Made by a program: the position numbers and the translations under genes. Under the pieces are notes generated by a model that was given only the letters and a program-made list of their open reading frames with translations, was not told the DNA's origin and ran no database searches. A stretch of 64,000 nucleotides of DNA from Caldisericia bacterium (lineage in GTDB: Bacteria > Caldisericota > Caldisericia > JAAYUI01): contig JAGNLA010000001.1 of assembly GCA_017999835.1 (NCBI GenBank), forward strand, positions 186,001-250,000, read 5' to 3'. Below, one piece after another: positions 16,262 to 26,064 of this stretch (position 1 is the stretch's first letter; each line of letters begins with the position of its first letter).

Positions 16262-16336
16262 TGGCTCCCCGACGAGGATTCGAACCTCGAACCTACTGGT
16301 TAACAGCCAGCCGCTCTACCGTTGAGCTATCGGGGA
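16262..16336 (-). tRNA. tRNA-Asn (GTT)
   Basis: 75 nt including encoded CCA. Acceptor TCCCCGA/TCGGGGA, discriminator G, D-arm GCTC/GAGC, anticodon loop CTGTTAA, T-arm CGAGG-TTCGAAT-CCTCG. The discriminator G fits tRNA-Asn. Unlike the tRNA at 4718, CCA is encoded here. Confidence 0.95.
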
Positions 16337-16349
16337 GTGACGAAAAAGT

Positions 16350-16377
16350 AGTATATGGATACGGGTTAACCTGTCAA
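16350..16377 (-). promoter_or_regulatory. Promoter of tRNA-Asn
   Basis: On the minus strand: TTGACA (16377-16372), 16-bp spacer, TATACT (16355-16350), 13 nt before the tRNA 5' end. It sits just downstream of the response regulator stop. Confidence 0.8.
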
Positions 16378-16382
16378 GTTAA

Positions 16383-17093
16383 TCAACTTGAAGGGTCGAA
16401 AGAGTACCCAATTTTATGGATTGTGCGTATTATCGATGCTGAAAACGGTTTCTCTTCGATTTTCTTCCTTAACTTATTGATGTGGACGTCCACAGTCCTG
16501 CAATCAAGCAGGGATTTCTTCTTCCAAATTTTTACGAAAAGCTCTTCTCTGGTGAACACCCTGCCAGGGTTGCTCATGAGCAGCCAAAGGAGTTCGAACT
16601 CTTTGACTGTAAGGTGGATCCTGCGATTATTCTTGATTACCGAATGAGCTTTTGCGTCCACGACCATATCATCGTAAACGATTTCTTCTTTTGGTTTTGT
16701 CGGCGCGGAGAGATAATGGCACCTGCGAATCAGCCCTCTGATTCTTGCGACAAGTTCATTAAGCGAGAAGGGTTTTGTGAGATAGTCATCAGCACCGGAC
16801 GAAATACCGAGTACCTTGTCGACTTCGGAATTTTTGGCTGTAAGCATAAGGATTGGAAGGTTTGAGCGTTTCCTTATTTGCTTGCATATTTCAATCCCAT
16901 CAATGTCGGTAAGCATGAGGTCAAGAATCATGATATCGGGTTCGTATTGGGTATACTTGTTCATGCCATCCAAGCCTGAATCAGTATGGATGACTTCGAA
17001 ACCTTCAGATTTCAGTCGGAGCTCAACCAAGCGAGCTACCTCTCTGTCGTCTTCAATCAGTAGTACTCGATTGTGGGATTCTTTCTCCTTCAT
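16383..17093 (-). CDS. OmpR/PhoB-type response regulator (orphan)
   Basis: 236 residues. The receiver domain has the acidic pair Asp15-Asp16, phospho-acceptor Asp58 (MILDLMLTD), Thr85 and Lys107 (YLTKPF). The C-terminal OmpR-type winged helix (about 135-236) has LTVKEFELLWLL and TVDVHINKLRKKIEE. It should bind DNA as a dimer when phosphorylated. No histidine kinase is adjacent on either side, so its partner lies elsewhere. ATG at 17093 is selected because a TTGACA/TAGATT promoter stands 7 nt before it; longer in-frame starts would include the promoter itself. Confidence 0.92.
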   Translation of the reverse strand: MKEKESHNRVLLIEDDREVARLVELRLKSEGFEVIHTDSGLDGMNKYTQYEPDIMILDLMLTDIDGIEICKQIRKRSNLPILMLTAKNSEVDKVLGISSGADDYLTKPFSLNELVARIRGLIRRCHYLSAPTKPKEEIVYDDMVVDAKAHSVIKNNRRIHLTVKEFELLWLLMSNPGRVFTREELFVKIWKKKSLLDCRTVDVHINKLRKKIEEKPFSASIIRTIHKIGYSFDPSS

Positions 17094-17100
17094 GTTTATA

Positions 17101-17128
17101 AATCTATTGTCAAAATTGGGATTGTCAA
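17101..17128 (-). promoter_or_regulatory. Leaderless promoter of the response regulator
   Basis: On the minus strand: perfect TTGACA (17128-17123), 16-bp spacer, TAGATT (17106-17101), then 7 nt to the ATG at 17093. No SD. Confidence 0.75.
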
Positions 17129-17167
17129 GAGTTAAAAAAATATTACCTATCACAAATTTGCTTGACA

Positions 17168-17176
17168 TGCTATAAT
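17168..17176 (+). promoter_or_regulatory. Extended -10 promoter of hpf
   Basis: TGC followed by perfect TATAAT (17171-17176), the extended -10 form, without a clear -35 at 17 bp. SD AAGGAGGT follows before the ATG at 17218. Confidence 0.65.
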
Positions 17177-17217
17177 ACAAAGTGTTAGACTCTCTGATTC
17201 ACAGAAGGAGGTAATGC

Positions 17218-17763
17218 ATGAGGATACAAGTTACTGGAAAAAACACCACCATTACTGACGAACTGAGCAACTATGTGCAGGACAAAATAGGAAAGCTGGA
17301 AAAGTTTTTCGATGGAATACAGGACGCCCAGGTACTGTTCTCCGAACAGAGGAACGTTAAAGCGTGCGAAGTGACTCTGAAAGCATCAGGTAGAATTGTC
17401 AGGGCTGAATTTAAAGGACAGGATTTCCGCGAAGCTGTCGATTTCGTAAGTGAAAAACTCGAACGCCAGATCCGAAAATTCAGGGACAAACTTAGAGAGC
17501 GCAGGAAAGATGGCGCAACTTTAAAGGAAGAGGTTATTGAATCTTCTCAGGTTCTTTCAGAGCCTGAAGAGTTCGAGATCCCAAAGATCGTTAGAGTAAA
17601 AGAAGTCCCAGTCAAATCAATGACTTACGACGAAGCGATGATGCAGATGGAACTCCTCTCACACGATTTCTTCGTTTTCTTCAACCACGAAACAGACAAA
17701 ATCAACGTCCTCTACAGAAGGAAAGACGGGGATTACGGAATTCTCGAACCAATAAAAGCATGA
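17218..17763 (+). CDS. hpf: Ribosome hibernation promoting factor, long form
   Basis: 181 residues. The N-terminal S30AE domain (1-100, MRIQVTGKNTTIT onwards) binds the decoding region of the small subunit. A linker follows, and the C-terminal dimerisation domain (about 120-181) has VKSMTYDEAMMQMELLSHDFFVFFN. The long form makes 100S ribosome dimers in stationary phase. A very strong SD and extended -10 promoter suggest high expression. It overlaps the next gene by ATGA and starts the run leading to secA and prfB, an order common in Gram-positives. Confidence 0.95.
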   Translation: MRIQVTGKNTTITDELSNYVQDKIGKLEKFFDGIQDAQVLFSEQRNVKACEVTLKASGRIVRAEFKGQDFREAVDFVSEKLERQIRKFRDKLRERRKDGATLKEEVIESSQVLSEPEEFEIPKIVRVKEVPVKSMTYDEAMMQMELLSHDFFVFFNHETDKINVLYRRKDGDYGILEPIKA

Positions 17764-18242
17764 AGAAGCTAAATTTTTGGGACTGGACGGCAATAGTTGC
17801 AGCTTTTATGATTGTCGGACTGATAGGTTACAGCGTCTACGCAAAATCGGTCGAGGAAAAACCTCGACCGATTCAAATTTTGGTCAAAGCTGGAAATCTC
17901 GAGCCCGAAGTAGCAGATTCAATCAATGTAGGCGACACAGTCGTCGACCGTGATGGCAGAGCATACTTCAAAATCACCCAAATTCTTGAAAACAGGCAGG
18001 CAAAACAAGCCGTTGTCACCTGGGACAGCAAACTCATCTCAGCAGAAAACCCAGAGCAAAAATCGGTCATTTTTGAAGCTGTATCAGTCAACCCAAAGTT
18101 CAAAGGTTCAAGCCTCTATTACAACTGGGAACTGGTCAAGCCTGGCAAGAAAATCTATATGGAAACCACAAAAACCGGATTTTTTGGCATTATCGTCAAC
18201 ATAGAGGACCTTGGCAAAAAACAACCGGTCAAGGGAGAGTAA
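17760..18242 (+). CDS. DUF4330-like membrane-anchored protein
   Basis: 160 residues. The N-terminus [25 protein letters not shown] is a single membrane anchor preceded by a WDW that resembles the iiDl lead of DUF4330. The rest is an extracytoplasmic beta-rich domain with [19 protein letters not shown]. No function is known for this family. It overlaps hpf (ATGA) and precedes secA by 2 nt, so a link to secretion is suggested by position only. Confidence 0.6.
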   Translation: MKKLNFWDWTAIVAAFMIVGLIGYSVYAKSVEEKPRPIQILVKAGNLEPEVADSINVGDTVVDRDGRAYFKITQILENRQAKQAVVTWDSKLISAENPEQKSVIFEAVSVNPKFKGSSLYYNWELVKPGKKIYMETTKTGFFGIIVNIEDLGKKQPVKGE

Positions 18243-18244
18243 TT

Positions 18245-20818
18245 ATGTCATTTATTTCTGGTCTTTTCGACTCTTCTGAGCGATTCCTAAACAGCAAGCG
18301 TGCGCTCGTCGCTAAAATCAATAGTTTGGAACCAGAGTTCGAAAAGCTTGACGATGAAGGATTAAAATCCGAAATCGCAAGGATAAAGCAAGAAATTTCA
18401 AACGGTGCAAAACTCGACGACTACCTCACCGAGTCCTTTGCACTTACAAGAGAAGCAGCAAAAAGAGCGCTTGGACAAAGACATTTCGATGTTCAGCTGC
18501 TTGGTGGCATGGCACTTCACTACAACAAGATCGCTGAAATGAGAACCGGTGAAGGCAAAACCTTGACCGCAACGCTCCCAGCCGTCCTAAACAGTCTCGA
18601 CGGGCAAGGCGTTCATGTTGTTACAGTCAACGACTACCTGGCAAAACGTGACGCTGAGTGGATGGGAAAGATTTACAATCAGCTCGGACTGACAGTTGGC
18701 TGCATCTACCACGATGCATCATACGAAGACCGAAGGAAATCTTACTGGTCTGACATAACCTACGGCACAAACAACGAATTTGGTTTTGACTATCTCAGGG
18801 ACAACATGGCTGTCCATCCAGACCAGCTGGTTCAAAGGGTTCTCAACTACGCCATTGTCGACGAAGTCGACTCAATTCTCGTCGACGAAGCCAGAACACC
18901 CCTTATCATCTCAGGCCCTGCCGAAGAATCAACTGAACTCTACGGCATTGCTGCCAAAGCTGTCAAAAAACTTTCCGAAGATGACTACATCATCGACGAG
19001 AAAGACAGAAATGTCACTCTCACCGAAAAAGGTGTCGAACGGATTGAAAGCATTCTCAATGTTTCAAACCTCTATGGTCCTGAAAACGTTGAAACCGCCA
19101 GGCACGTTACAGCCTCGCTTAAGGCTCACCACCTGTTCAAAAACGACGTCGACTACATAGTTAAAGACGATGAAATAATCATAGTCGACGAGTTCACCGG
19201 AAGGCTCATGTACGGCAGACGCTACAGCGACGGCCTTCATCAGGCAATCGAAGCCAAGGAAGGCATTAGCGTTAAGCAGGAAAACCAGACCCTTGCAACT
19301 ATCACCTTCCAGAATTACTTCCGCCTGTTTAATAAGCTAGCAGGCATGACCGGAACGGCAAAAACAGAAGAAAACGAGTTCAGGGAAATTTACGGTCTAG
19401 AAGTTGTCGTCGTGCCAACCAACCGTGACATGGTCAGAAAAGACCATTCAGACGTTGTTTGGAAAAACGAAAAGGTAAAATACGAAAAAATAATCGACGA
19501 AATTGTTCAATGCCACAAAACCGGTCAACCGGTTCTTGTTGGTACCCGTTCAATTGAAAAATCGGAAATGCTTTCAAGAGCATTGCTCAAAAAAAACATT
19601 CCGCATGAAGTTCTCAACGCCAAGTACCACGAAAAGGAAGCAGCCATCATCGCAAAGGCTGGTCAGGTCAACGCCGTAACAATTGCCACCAACATGGCTG
19701 GCCGTGGTGTTGACATCATGCTAGCCCCTGGAGTCAAGGAACTCGGCGGCTTGCACATCATCGGAACCGAACGTCACGAATCCAGACGTATTGACAACCA
19801 GCTTCGTGGTCGTTCCGGACGTCAGGGCGACCCTGGTTCAACCAGATTCCATCTGGCCCTTGACGACGAACTGCTCAGAATCTTCGGTGGAGAGAAGCTC
19901 CAGGCCATGTTCAATTTCCTTAAAATTGAGGAAGACGTTCCGCTTGAACACCCGCTACTGACTCGAACAATCGAAAATTCACAGAAAAAGGTCGAAAGCA
20001 GAAACTTCGACATCAGAAAATACGTCCTTGAGTACGACAACGTGCTAAACAAACAGCGCGAAGTCATCTATGACGAAAGGCGCAGGGTTCTTGATGGCGA
20101 GGATCTGAGGGAAACAACGCTCAAAAACATTGGCGAAGCTGTAAAGCAGCTTGTTGATGTCAACGCGCCTGCAAGCCTCCCTCCGGAAGAGTGGAAAATA
20201 AACATTCTAATGTCCGAGATTATGGACTTTACTGCGGGTGCAGTCAAAACTGTCGAGTACAGACACAGAGACGACATGGTTAAAAACCTTACACAAGCTT
20301 GTCTTGATGCCTATCTTGAAAGGGAACAGCGTTTCACCCCAGAGATGATGCGCGAGATTGAAAGATACGTACTTCTTCACGTTGTTGACCAGAAATGGAA
20401 AGACCATCTTTATAACATGGACAACCTCCGTGAAGGCATCCATCTTCGCAGCTTCGCCCAGAAAAATCCACTTCAGGAATACCAGCAGGAAGCGTTCGTA
20501 ATGTTTAACAACATGCTTTCATCCATCTGGGAAGAGACAGCAAAGCTATTGTTCAGGGTTGAACTTGCACAGAACACTCCTCCACCACCATCAAGAAATG
20601 TTGGCAAAACCAACGAAGACTCCATCAAACAATCACAGAAACTGAAAGACATCCAAAACGAAGAGGATTCTGGTGGATATTCGTCTGCCCGACCAACCGA
20701 TTCAGGCCACGCCTCAAACACACCACTTACACGCAACACACCGAAAGTTGGCAGAAACGATCCATGCCCATGCGGTTCAGGCAAGAAGTACAAGAACTGC
20801 TGCGGGAGGAATGAATGA
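18245..20818 (+). CDS. secA: Preprotein translocase ATPase SecA
   Basis: 857 residues. It has DEAD-type motor 1 with Walker A MRTGEGKT (about residue 100) and [16 protein letters not shown], the preprotein cross-linking domain, motor 2 with [10 protein letters not shown], and helical scaffold and wing domains. A charged linker leads to a C-terminal zinc motif [13 protein letters not shown] (SEC-C). It drives post-translational export through SecYEG. It overlaps the next gene by ATGA. No unusual features. Confidence 0.98.
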   Translation: MSFISGLFDSSERFLNSKRALVAKINSLEPEFEKLDDEGLKSEIARIKQEISNGAKLDDYLTESFALTREAAKRALGQRHFDVQLLGGMALHYNKIAEMRTGEGKTLTATLPAVLNSLDGQGVHVVTVNDYLAKRDAEWMGKIYNQLGLTVGCIYHDASYEDRRKSYWSDITYGTNNEFGFDYLRDNMAVHPDQLVQRVLNYAIVDEVDSILVDEARTPLIISGPAEESTELYGIAAKAVKKLSEDDYIIDEKDRNVTLTEKGVERIESILNVSNLYGPENVETARHVTASLKAHHLFKNDVDYIVKDDEIIIVDEFTGRLMYGRRYSDGLHQAIEAKEGISVKQENQTLATITFQNYFRLFNKLAGMTGTAKTEENEFREIYGLEVVVVPTNRDMVRKDHSDVVWKNEKVKYEKIIDEIVQCHKTGQPVLVGTRSIEKSEMLSRALLKKNIPHEVLNAKYHEKEAAIIAKAGQVNAVTIATNMAGRGVDIMLAPGVKELGGLHIIGTERHESRRIDNQLRGRSGRQGDPGSTRFHLALDDELLRIFGGEKLQAMFNFLKIEEDVPLEHPLLTRTIENSQKKVESRNFDIRKYVLEYDNVLNKQREVIYDERRRVLDGEDLRETTLKNIGEAVKQLVDVNAPASLPPEEWKINILMSEIMDFTAGAVKTVEYRHRDDMVKNLTQACLDAYLEREQRFTPEMMREIERYVLLHVVDQKWKDHLYNMDNLREGIHLRSFAQKNPLQEYQQEAFVMFNNMLSSIWEETAKLLFRVELAQNTPPPPSRNVGKTNEDSIKQSQKLKDIQNEEDSGGYSSARPTDSGHASNTPLTRNTPKVGRNDPCPCGSGKKYKNCCGRNE

Positions 20819-22053
20819 GTAAACTCAAAGCAATGGCCGTCGTTTTGACGGTCATTGCTTTTTTTGCCTACTGCATGTGGCTGTCACCTTTCCTGTTTGG
20901 CAACAGAATAAGATCGGAAATGACCCAGGATTCGATTCTCAAATATGATTCCGGCGCAAACATATACATCGCCTCAAAAGATGACAACTCGAAGGTTTAT
21001 TTTGGAAAATCAGGCAACTACAAATTCTACGGTACCGGCGCACTAACATATATGGAATCGCCAAAATCGCAAGAATCAGTTTTCAGGAGCGGTTTCAACC
21101 TGCTCATAGAAGGCGGAAACCTAGAACTCAAAACAGGCCAAGCAGATATTCTGACTGGTTCAGTCTCGCCAAACGGCCAGTTTCTAGCACTTTTCAAAAT
21201 TGATGGCAAACTCTCCATTTATAACATCTCCACTGGCAAAACGACCTATGAATCGACAGAAACATTTATTTATGGCAATCCTTTAAAGCAAAACAACAGC
21301 TCTTATCCATATTTCTATTGGACAGACCAGGGGTTGATAGTCGCAAAAAAGAATAATCCGACAACTTCAAATTCATCCAACAAAGAAGATATCGAACATC
21401 CTTTGACATTTTACGAAGAAAAAGCAAAAGAAACTCAACTCACAGAAGACAAAACCGACAAGAACTCTGAACAAAAAAAAGAAGAAAGACAGTTTACTGA
21501 GGATGAGACTGAAATAATTGGAAATTATGATATAAGAACAAACACCTGGACTAACAATATGTTCTATTCCAATCTAATTCAACTTGTTTCAATAGAACCA
21601 ACAACAGGAAATGTCAATCTAATCCCGACAAACAAAAGCAAAGTTGGACTTCTTTGCGCAATAGGGATTGTTGATGCTGACAATCTCCTGGTATCCTACA
21701 TTTCAAATTCACCGGCTGATGCTCCTGGTGTATTCAATCTAAAAACCTCAGTAGTCACCGAACTGCCAGACTTGTCATCAAACATCGTCGGTTTTTCAAA
21801 TGGCAAACTATATTTTGTAAAAGACAATGTTCTCGTTTACTCGAATATTTCAGCAAAAACGTCATCAGCACCAGTTTCAATCAACCTTCCCGAGCTTGAC
21901 GGCGAGAAACTAGCTCCTGACAAAATCGAAAACCTGAGAGTCACCTCAAAAGGTTATCTCTATTTCAGGCACATTAAAACAGCAAAAACCTATCTCCTGG
22001 ATATCGATACCGGAGTATATGTTGAAATCCCCAAAGAAAGGTACCCCTACTAA
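20815..22053 (+). CDS. Unknown signal-anchored beta-propeller-like protein
   Basis: 412 residues. An N-terminal hydrophobic segment (residues 5-25) anchors or exports it. The remainder is beta-rich with repeated short blocks such as [21 protein letters not shown], like blades of a propeller, interrupted by a charged Lys/Glu/Thr insert at about 180-235. No catalytic motif is seen. It is squeezed between secA (ATGA overlap) and prfB (TAATG overlap), so it is in the secA operon. I do not recognise the family. Confidence 0.6.
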   Translation: MSKLKAMAVVLTVIAFFAYCMWLSPFLFGNRIRSEMTQDSILKYDSGANIYIASKDDNSKVYFGKSGNYKFYGTGALTYMESPKSQESVFRSGFNLLIEGGNLELKTGQADILTGSVSPNGQFLALFKIDGKLSIYNISTGKTTYESTETFIYGNPLKQNNSSYPYFYWTDQGLIVAKKNNPTTSNSSNKEDIEHPLTFYEEKAKETQLTEDKTDKNSEQKKEERQFTEDETEIIGNYDIRTNTWTNNMFYSNLIQLVSIEPTTGNVNLIPTNKSKVGLLCAIGIVDADNLLVSYISNSPADAPGVFNLKTSVVTELPDLSSNIVGFSNGKLYFVKDNVLVYSNISAKTSSAPVSINLPELDGEKLAPDKIENLRVTSKGYLYFRHIKTAKTYLLDIDTGVYVEIPKERYPY

Positions 22054-23145
22054 TGCTTCTTGACGATTTGATTCGCAGTCTGGATGAGCTGAAGACGCGC
22101 TACGCCCAGGCGAAGGAGTTCCTTTGACCCGACAAGGGTTGAAAGAGAAAAGATTGCAGCAGAAACACAAAAACCAGAGGTCTGGAGCGACCAGGGCAAG
22201 TTCAAGGAACTGAACAAAAAGCTTGCACTGCTTGATGAAAGGCTCGATGCTCTGGATGATGTGAGAAAAACCATCGACGATACAGATGTTTTAGTCGATT
22301 TTTCTAAAGACGACGAGTCCCAGATTCCTGATTTGCAGGAGTCCATCAAGGAAGTCGCAAAAAAGCTCGACGACATCGAAATAAAAAATTTGCTCTCCGG
22401 CAAACATGACCAACTCAACTGCTTCCTCAGCTTCAGCTCTGGCGCAGGCGGGGTTGACGCCCAGGACTGGACAGAGATGCTCATGCGTATGTACACCAGA
22501 TGGGCAACAAACCACGATTTCAAAGTAACCATCGAGGAATACTCTCCTGGTGATGAAGCAGGCGTGAAGTCAGCAACATTGAAAATTGACGGCTCCTACG
22601 CTTTTGGCTTGTTAAAATGTGAAAAAGGTGTTCACAGGCTTGTCCGCATTTCTCCTTTTGACTCAAATCACCGCAGGCACACATCTTTCTCACTTGTCGA
22701 AGTTCTCCCAGAACTTCCTCCAGCAGAAGAAATCCAGATAAATCCAGACGACATCAGGATTGATACCTTTAACGCATCCGGTCATGGTGGACAAAACGTC
22801 CAGAAAAACGACACAGCAGTTCGAGTCACCCACTACCCAACTGGTCTTGTGGTTGCCTGCCAGAACGAACGTTCGCAGGGGTTAAACAGGGCAATGGCCA
22901 TGAAAATTCTCTCGGCAAGACTTCAGGCGCTTCAAGACGAGCAGGTTGCTGATGAGGAAAAAAAGATGAGGGGCCCACGCGTTTCAATAGAATGGGGCAA
23001 CCAGATACGGTCATATGTTCTTCAACCCTACACCCTTGTAAAAGACAACCGAACAAGCATAGAAGTCGGCAACGCCGGCAAGGTGCTTGAAGGCGACCTC
23101 GACGAGTTCATCTGGGGCTATCTAAAGGCTCAGCTAAAAAAATAA
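22053..23145 (+). CDS. prfB: Peptide chain release factor 2 with programmed +1 frameshift
   Basis: 363 residues when the frameshift is made. Codons 1-24 run from ATG 22053 to CTT; TGA at 22125-22127 interrupts, and the +1 frame continues from GAC 22126. Downstream are the RF2 domains, with the GGQ peptidyl-hydrolase motif in ASGHGGQNVQKNDTA and a helical N-terminal domain. The SPF codon-recognition tripeptide appears as ISPFDSNHRRHTS. RF2 reads UGA and UAA, so low RF2 favours the shift and restores synthesis: classic autoregulation. The start overlaps the upstream stop. In an organism with tRNA-Sec, RF2 also competes at Sec UGA codons. Confidence 0.96.
22113..22128 (+). promoter_or_regulatory. 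prfB: Programmed +1 frameshift site of prfB
   Basis: An internal SD-like AAGGAG (22113-22118) stands 3 nt before the slippery CTT, followed by TGA and then C. The spacing and the CTT-TGA-C core match the known RF2 autoregulatory site. Confidence 0.96.
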
Positions 23146-23151
23146 CCTGTC

Positions 23152-23180
23152 TTGTTCAAAACCGGCAAAATCCATAAAAT
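23152..23180 (+). promoter_or_regulatory. Leaderless promoter of selB
   Basis: TTGTTC (23152-23157), 17-bp spacer, TAAAAT (23175-23180), then 6 nt to ATG 23187. No SD. Confidence 0.7.
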
Positions 23181-23186
23181 TCTTTT

Positions 23187-25037
23187 ATGGAAGCAAGAAG
23201 TTTCATTGTTGGCACAGCCGGGCACGTTGACCACGGAAAATCCACTCTGGTAACCAAGATTTCTGGGATTGACCCAGACAGGCTGCCTGAGGAAAAAGAA
23301 CGTCAGATGACCATTGAGCTGGGGTTTGCCCCACTCAAGCTGCCTTCAGGCAGAAAATGTGGCATTGTTGACGTTCCAGGCCACGAAAAGCTGGTCAGGC
23401 AGATGCTCATGGGCGCACAGGGTTTCGACCTTGTAATGTTTACTGTCGCCTGCGACGAAGGTCCAAAGGTTCAAACTGAAGAACACCTTGCCATTCTCAA
23501 CCAGCTCAACCTCAAACTTGGCATAGTGGTTCTGACAAAATGCGACCTTCCGCACGACGATGCCGAACTCCAGGTGAAAGTCGACAGACTTGTTGCAAAC
23601 TCCTTTCTGGAAAATGCTCCAAGGATAAAGGTTTCCGCATACACAGGTGAAGGCATTGACATCTTGCTTGCAAAGATTGATGAGATGCTCAACCATTCTG
23701 AACCTAGGTCATTGAACATGCCTGCGTTTTACCCTATCGACAGGGCATTTGCCGTCAAAGGATTCGGCATTGTAACCACCGGCACACTTTGGCAAGGCAA
23801 AATCAACAAGAACTCCGATTTGGAAATATTCCCCACTCGAAAACTTGGCCGTGTCAGAAGAATCGAACTTTTTGATTCAGAAACCGACCAAGGGTTGGCT
23901 GGTTCAAGGCTGGCCATTAATTTCCCAAACCTGGAAAAAGATGACCTTGAGCACGGCTATATTGCAGCAACACCAAAGCGTTTTGAGGCCGTTGAGGTGA
24001 TTGATGCCAAAGTTCAGCTTATAAAAAGCATCAAACGCAAAACAAGGCTGAAATTCCATTACGCCACAATAGTGCAGGAAGTAGACTATATCGATCATGG
24101 AGAAGGTTTTGCCAGAATTCACCTAGAATCGCCACTCCCAATGACCAAAGGTGCAAGATTCATCCTGCGTTCCATTGCTCCTGCCGACACAGTCGGCGGA
24201 GGTAACGTGCTGGACATGGAACCAACTCAAAAAATTCAACATCTGGAAACCATTGACCGCTTGAAGAGAATCGACTCTGGGATCGATGAAGATTATCTTC
24301 TTTTAAGAATCGATGAGTCTGGTGCTCAAGGTTTTGATCTTGCCAAGCTTAGAGTACTTGTGAACTGGCCAGACGACAGATTTGATGAGTTCCTTAAAAA
24401 CCCTTCACTGGTACGTCATGGACAAAAAGCCATTTCAAAAAATGTTATTGCCAAAACCACGGAAAAACTTTCAAAAGGCCTTCTAGATTTCTTCAAAACC
24501 AACCCTGACAGGACAACGCTCCCAAAGTCAGAGGCACGGTCAAAACTTGCCCCTGAAATGCCGGAAGACCTTTTTTCACTAATAATTGACAATGCAATTG
24601 CAGAACCATTAAGGAAATCAGGCAATGACATAGTTTCTGGAGCAACAAACCAAAAAAGTCCAATAGAAGTGGCAGTAATTGGTATATTCAAATCAGACAT
24701 CTTCCAGCCACCATCACTAACTGAGATCAAGCAAAATCCAAGATTTGCATCGAACAGACGTGAGCTTGAGTCGATCATTTCAAAGCTGATTGCAGAAAAA
24801 CAAATTCTGCGAGGCGATGTTGATTTGTATTTCCACAAGGACGCAGTCGACAAAGCATTTGAAATAGTTAGAAAATATATCAAATCAGAGGGCTCTATAA
24901 AACTCGCCCAGTTTCGTGACGAGGTGAAAACCTCTCGCAAATTTGCCCAGGCGATGCTGGAAATGCTGGACATGCTAGGACTGACAAGGCGAAATGGCGA
25001 AGTAAGGCAGTTGGGGCCAAAAGGAATTGACAAATAG
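23187..25037 (+). CDS. selB: Selenocysteine-specific elongation factor SelB
   Basis: 616 residues, the normal size. The N-terminal EF-Tu-like G domain has GTAGHVDHGKST (9-20), DVPGHEKLVRQML and TKCD. Two beta-barrel domains follow, with FAVKGFGIVTTGTLWQGKI. The C-terminal third contains winged-helix repeats, including FFKTNP and LAQFRDEVKTSRKFAQAMLEML, which bind the SECIS hairpin. SelB delivers Sec-tRNA-Sec to UGA codons. The tRNA-Sec gene is 274 nt downstream; selA and selD are not in the window. Its own promoter lies directly after prfB. Confidence 0.95.
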   Translation: MEARSFIVGTAGHVDHGKSTLVTKISGIDPDRLPEEKERQMTIELGFAPLKLPSGRKCGIVDVPGHEKLVRQMLMGAQGFDLVMFTVACDEGPKVQTEEHLAILNQLNLKLGIVVLTKCDLPHDDAELQVKVDRLVANSFLENAPRIKVSAYTGEGIDILLAKIDEMLNHSEPRSLNMPAFYPIDRAFAVKGFGIVTTGTLWQGKINKNSDLEIFPTRKLGRVRRIELFDSETDQGLAGSRLAINFPNLEKDDLEHGYIAATPKRFEAVEVIDAKVQLIKSIKRKTRLKFHYATIVQEVDYIDHGEGFARIHLESPLPMTKGARFILRSIAPADTVGGGNVLDMEPTQKIQHLETIDRLKRIDSGIDEDYLLLRIDESGAQGFDLAKLRVLVNWPDDRFDEFLKNPSLVRHGQKAISKNVIAKTTEKLSKGLLDFFKTNPDRTTLPKSEARSKLAPEMPEDLFSLIIDNAIAEPLRKSGNDIVSGATNQKSPIEVAVIGIFKSDIFQPPSLTEIKQNPRFASNRRELESIISKLIAEKQILRGDVDLYFHKDAVDKAFEIVRKYIKSEGSIKLAQFRDEVKTSRKFAQAMLEMLDMLGLTRRNGEVRQLGPKGIDK

Positions 25038-25269
25038 CAAGTTTTTTCAATCCAGCTTTACGTTTCTATGCTTTCATCATAATTGATTTGTAGCATACAT
25101 CGGTATCATTCTCATAACGCTCTCAAAGGCTAATATGTTTTCTCACTCAAAACAGGCGGTTAGGTTCCTCAATAATATACTGTTCAAGGTATTTACATTA
25201 TTGTATTATTTTTATATAATGTTAATTCAATATTTTTTTAACAAACGAAATCTTTTCTTTGCAAGGCAC

Positions 25270-25297
25270 TTGACAACCAATGGCATTGGAGTACATT
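25270..25297 (+). promoter_or_regulatory. Promoter of tRNA-Sec
   Basis: Perfect TTGACA (25270-25275), 16-bp spacer, TACATT (25292-25297), 14 nt before the tRNA. The 230 nt before this, back to selB, are AT-rich with nothing recognisable. Confidence 0.8.
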
Positions 25298-25311
25298 TTC
25301 TCATTCACGAC

Positions 25312-25403
25312 GGGGGTGGTTGGGCTCTGGTGTGCCTCCTGGACTTCAAATCCAGTGTGTGGTGAACTCCACGGGTAGGTTCGATTCCTATGCGCCCCCG
25401 CCA
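25312..25403 (+). tRNA. selC: tRNA-Sec (TCA)
   Basis: 92 nt including encoded CCA. The anticodon arm CTGGA-CTTCAAA-TCCAG carries TCA and matches that of known bacterial tRNA-Sec. A long variable arm (GTGG...CCAC), an 8-bp-type acceptor GGGGGTGG/GCGCCCCC and discriminator G support it. The eighth acceptor pair is a G-G mismatch and the sixth is U-G. The SD of the following trkA gene begins directly after the CCA. Confidence 0.93.
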
Positions 25404-25413
25404 AAGGAGAAAG

Positions 25414-26064
25414 ATGAATTTTGTAGTTATTGGATCTGGCAGGGTTGGTTCCTCGCTGGCAGCAGTTTTGTGCGCTGACGGCCATAATGTAACAATTGTG
25501 GACTCAAATCCTGACAATTTCAACATACTTCCAAGCACTTTTTCAGGCAGGAAGGTAACAGGCATAGAATTTGATGTCGATGTTCTCAAAGAAGCAGAGG
25601 TTGGCGCAGCCGATGGAATAGCAGTAGTTACTCCTGTAGATAACACCAACATCATGGTTGCAGAGACAATCAAGCAGATTTTTAAAAACGAATCTGTTGT
25701 CGTAAGAATCTTTGATCCACGCAAGAAAAAAACATACGAACGCCTCGACATCAGGGGCGTATGTCCAACAACATTGGGTTCATACCAGCTATATGCCGAA
25801 CTCCTTTCAATGAAACTCAACTCAAAACTGCCACTCAACAATGGAGATTTTGAGCTTCTTGAGATTCCCATTCAGCTTATAAATATAGAATCACACAAGG
25901 ATTTCGAACGTGAATACATGTGCAAAATTGTTGGCATGAGAACCCATTCCAAACTGATTTTCCCATGGATTGATGAAGAACCGGATGACGCAAAATCTTG
26001 GATTCTTCTTGCCCCAACATCAAGACTCTACCAATTGATGGAAAGCTTCAAGGGAGGCATTTGA
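25414..26064 (+). CDS. TrkA-type K+ uptake regulator, first copy
   Basis: 216 residues. It has an N-terminal Rossmann RCK domain with GSGRVGSSLA (6-15), acidic Asp31 closing the second strand (VDSNPDN), and a C-terminal RCK_C-like domain (about 135-216). It binds nucleotides and gates TrkH-type channels. ATG at 25414 is chosen because AAAGGAGA follows the tRNA-Sec CCA; an earlier ATG would lie inside the tRNA. It is 92 nt behind the tRNA promoter and may be read through from it. Confidence 0.88.
   Translation: MNFVVIGSGRVGSSLAAVLCADGHNVTIVDSNPDNFNILPSTFSGRKVTGIEFDVDVLKEAEVGAADGIAVVTPVDNTNIMVAETIKQIFKNESVVVRIFDPRKKKTYERLDIRGVCPTTLGSYQLYAELLSMKLNSKLPLNNGDFELLEIPIQLINIESHKDFEREYMCKIVGMRTHSKLIFPWIDEEPDDAKSWILLAPTSRLYQLMESFKGGI

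Noticed and set aside
17162-17176. TTGACA followed by TATAAT with 3 bp between as a standard promoter
   Set aside because: The spacing is impossible for a -35/-10 pair; only the extended -10 is used.
22125-22127. In-frame TGA in prfB read as selenocysteine
   Set aside because: The AAGGAG, CTT-TGA-C context is the known +1 frameshift site and the downstream RF2 frame fits only after a shift.
25390-25413. Earlier ATG as start of the first trkA gene
   Set aside because: It lies inside the 3' part of tRNA-Sec; the SD follows the CCA and sets ATG 25414.
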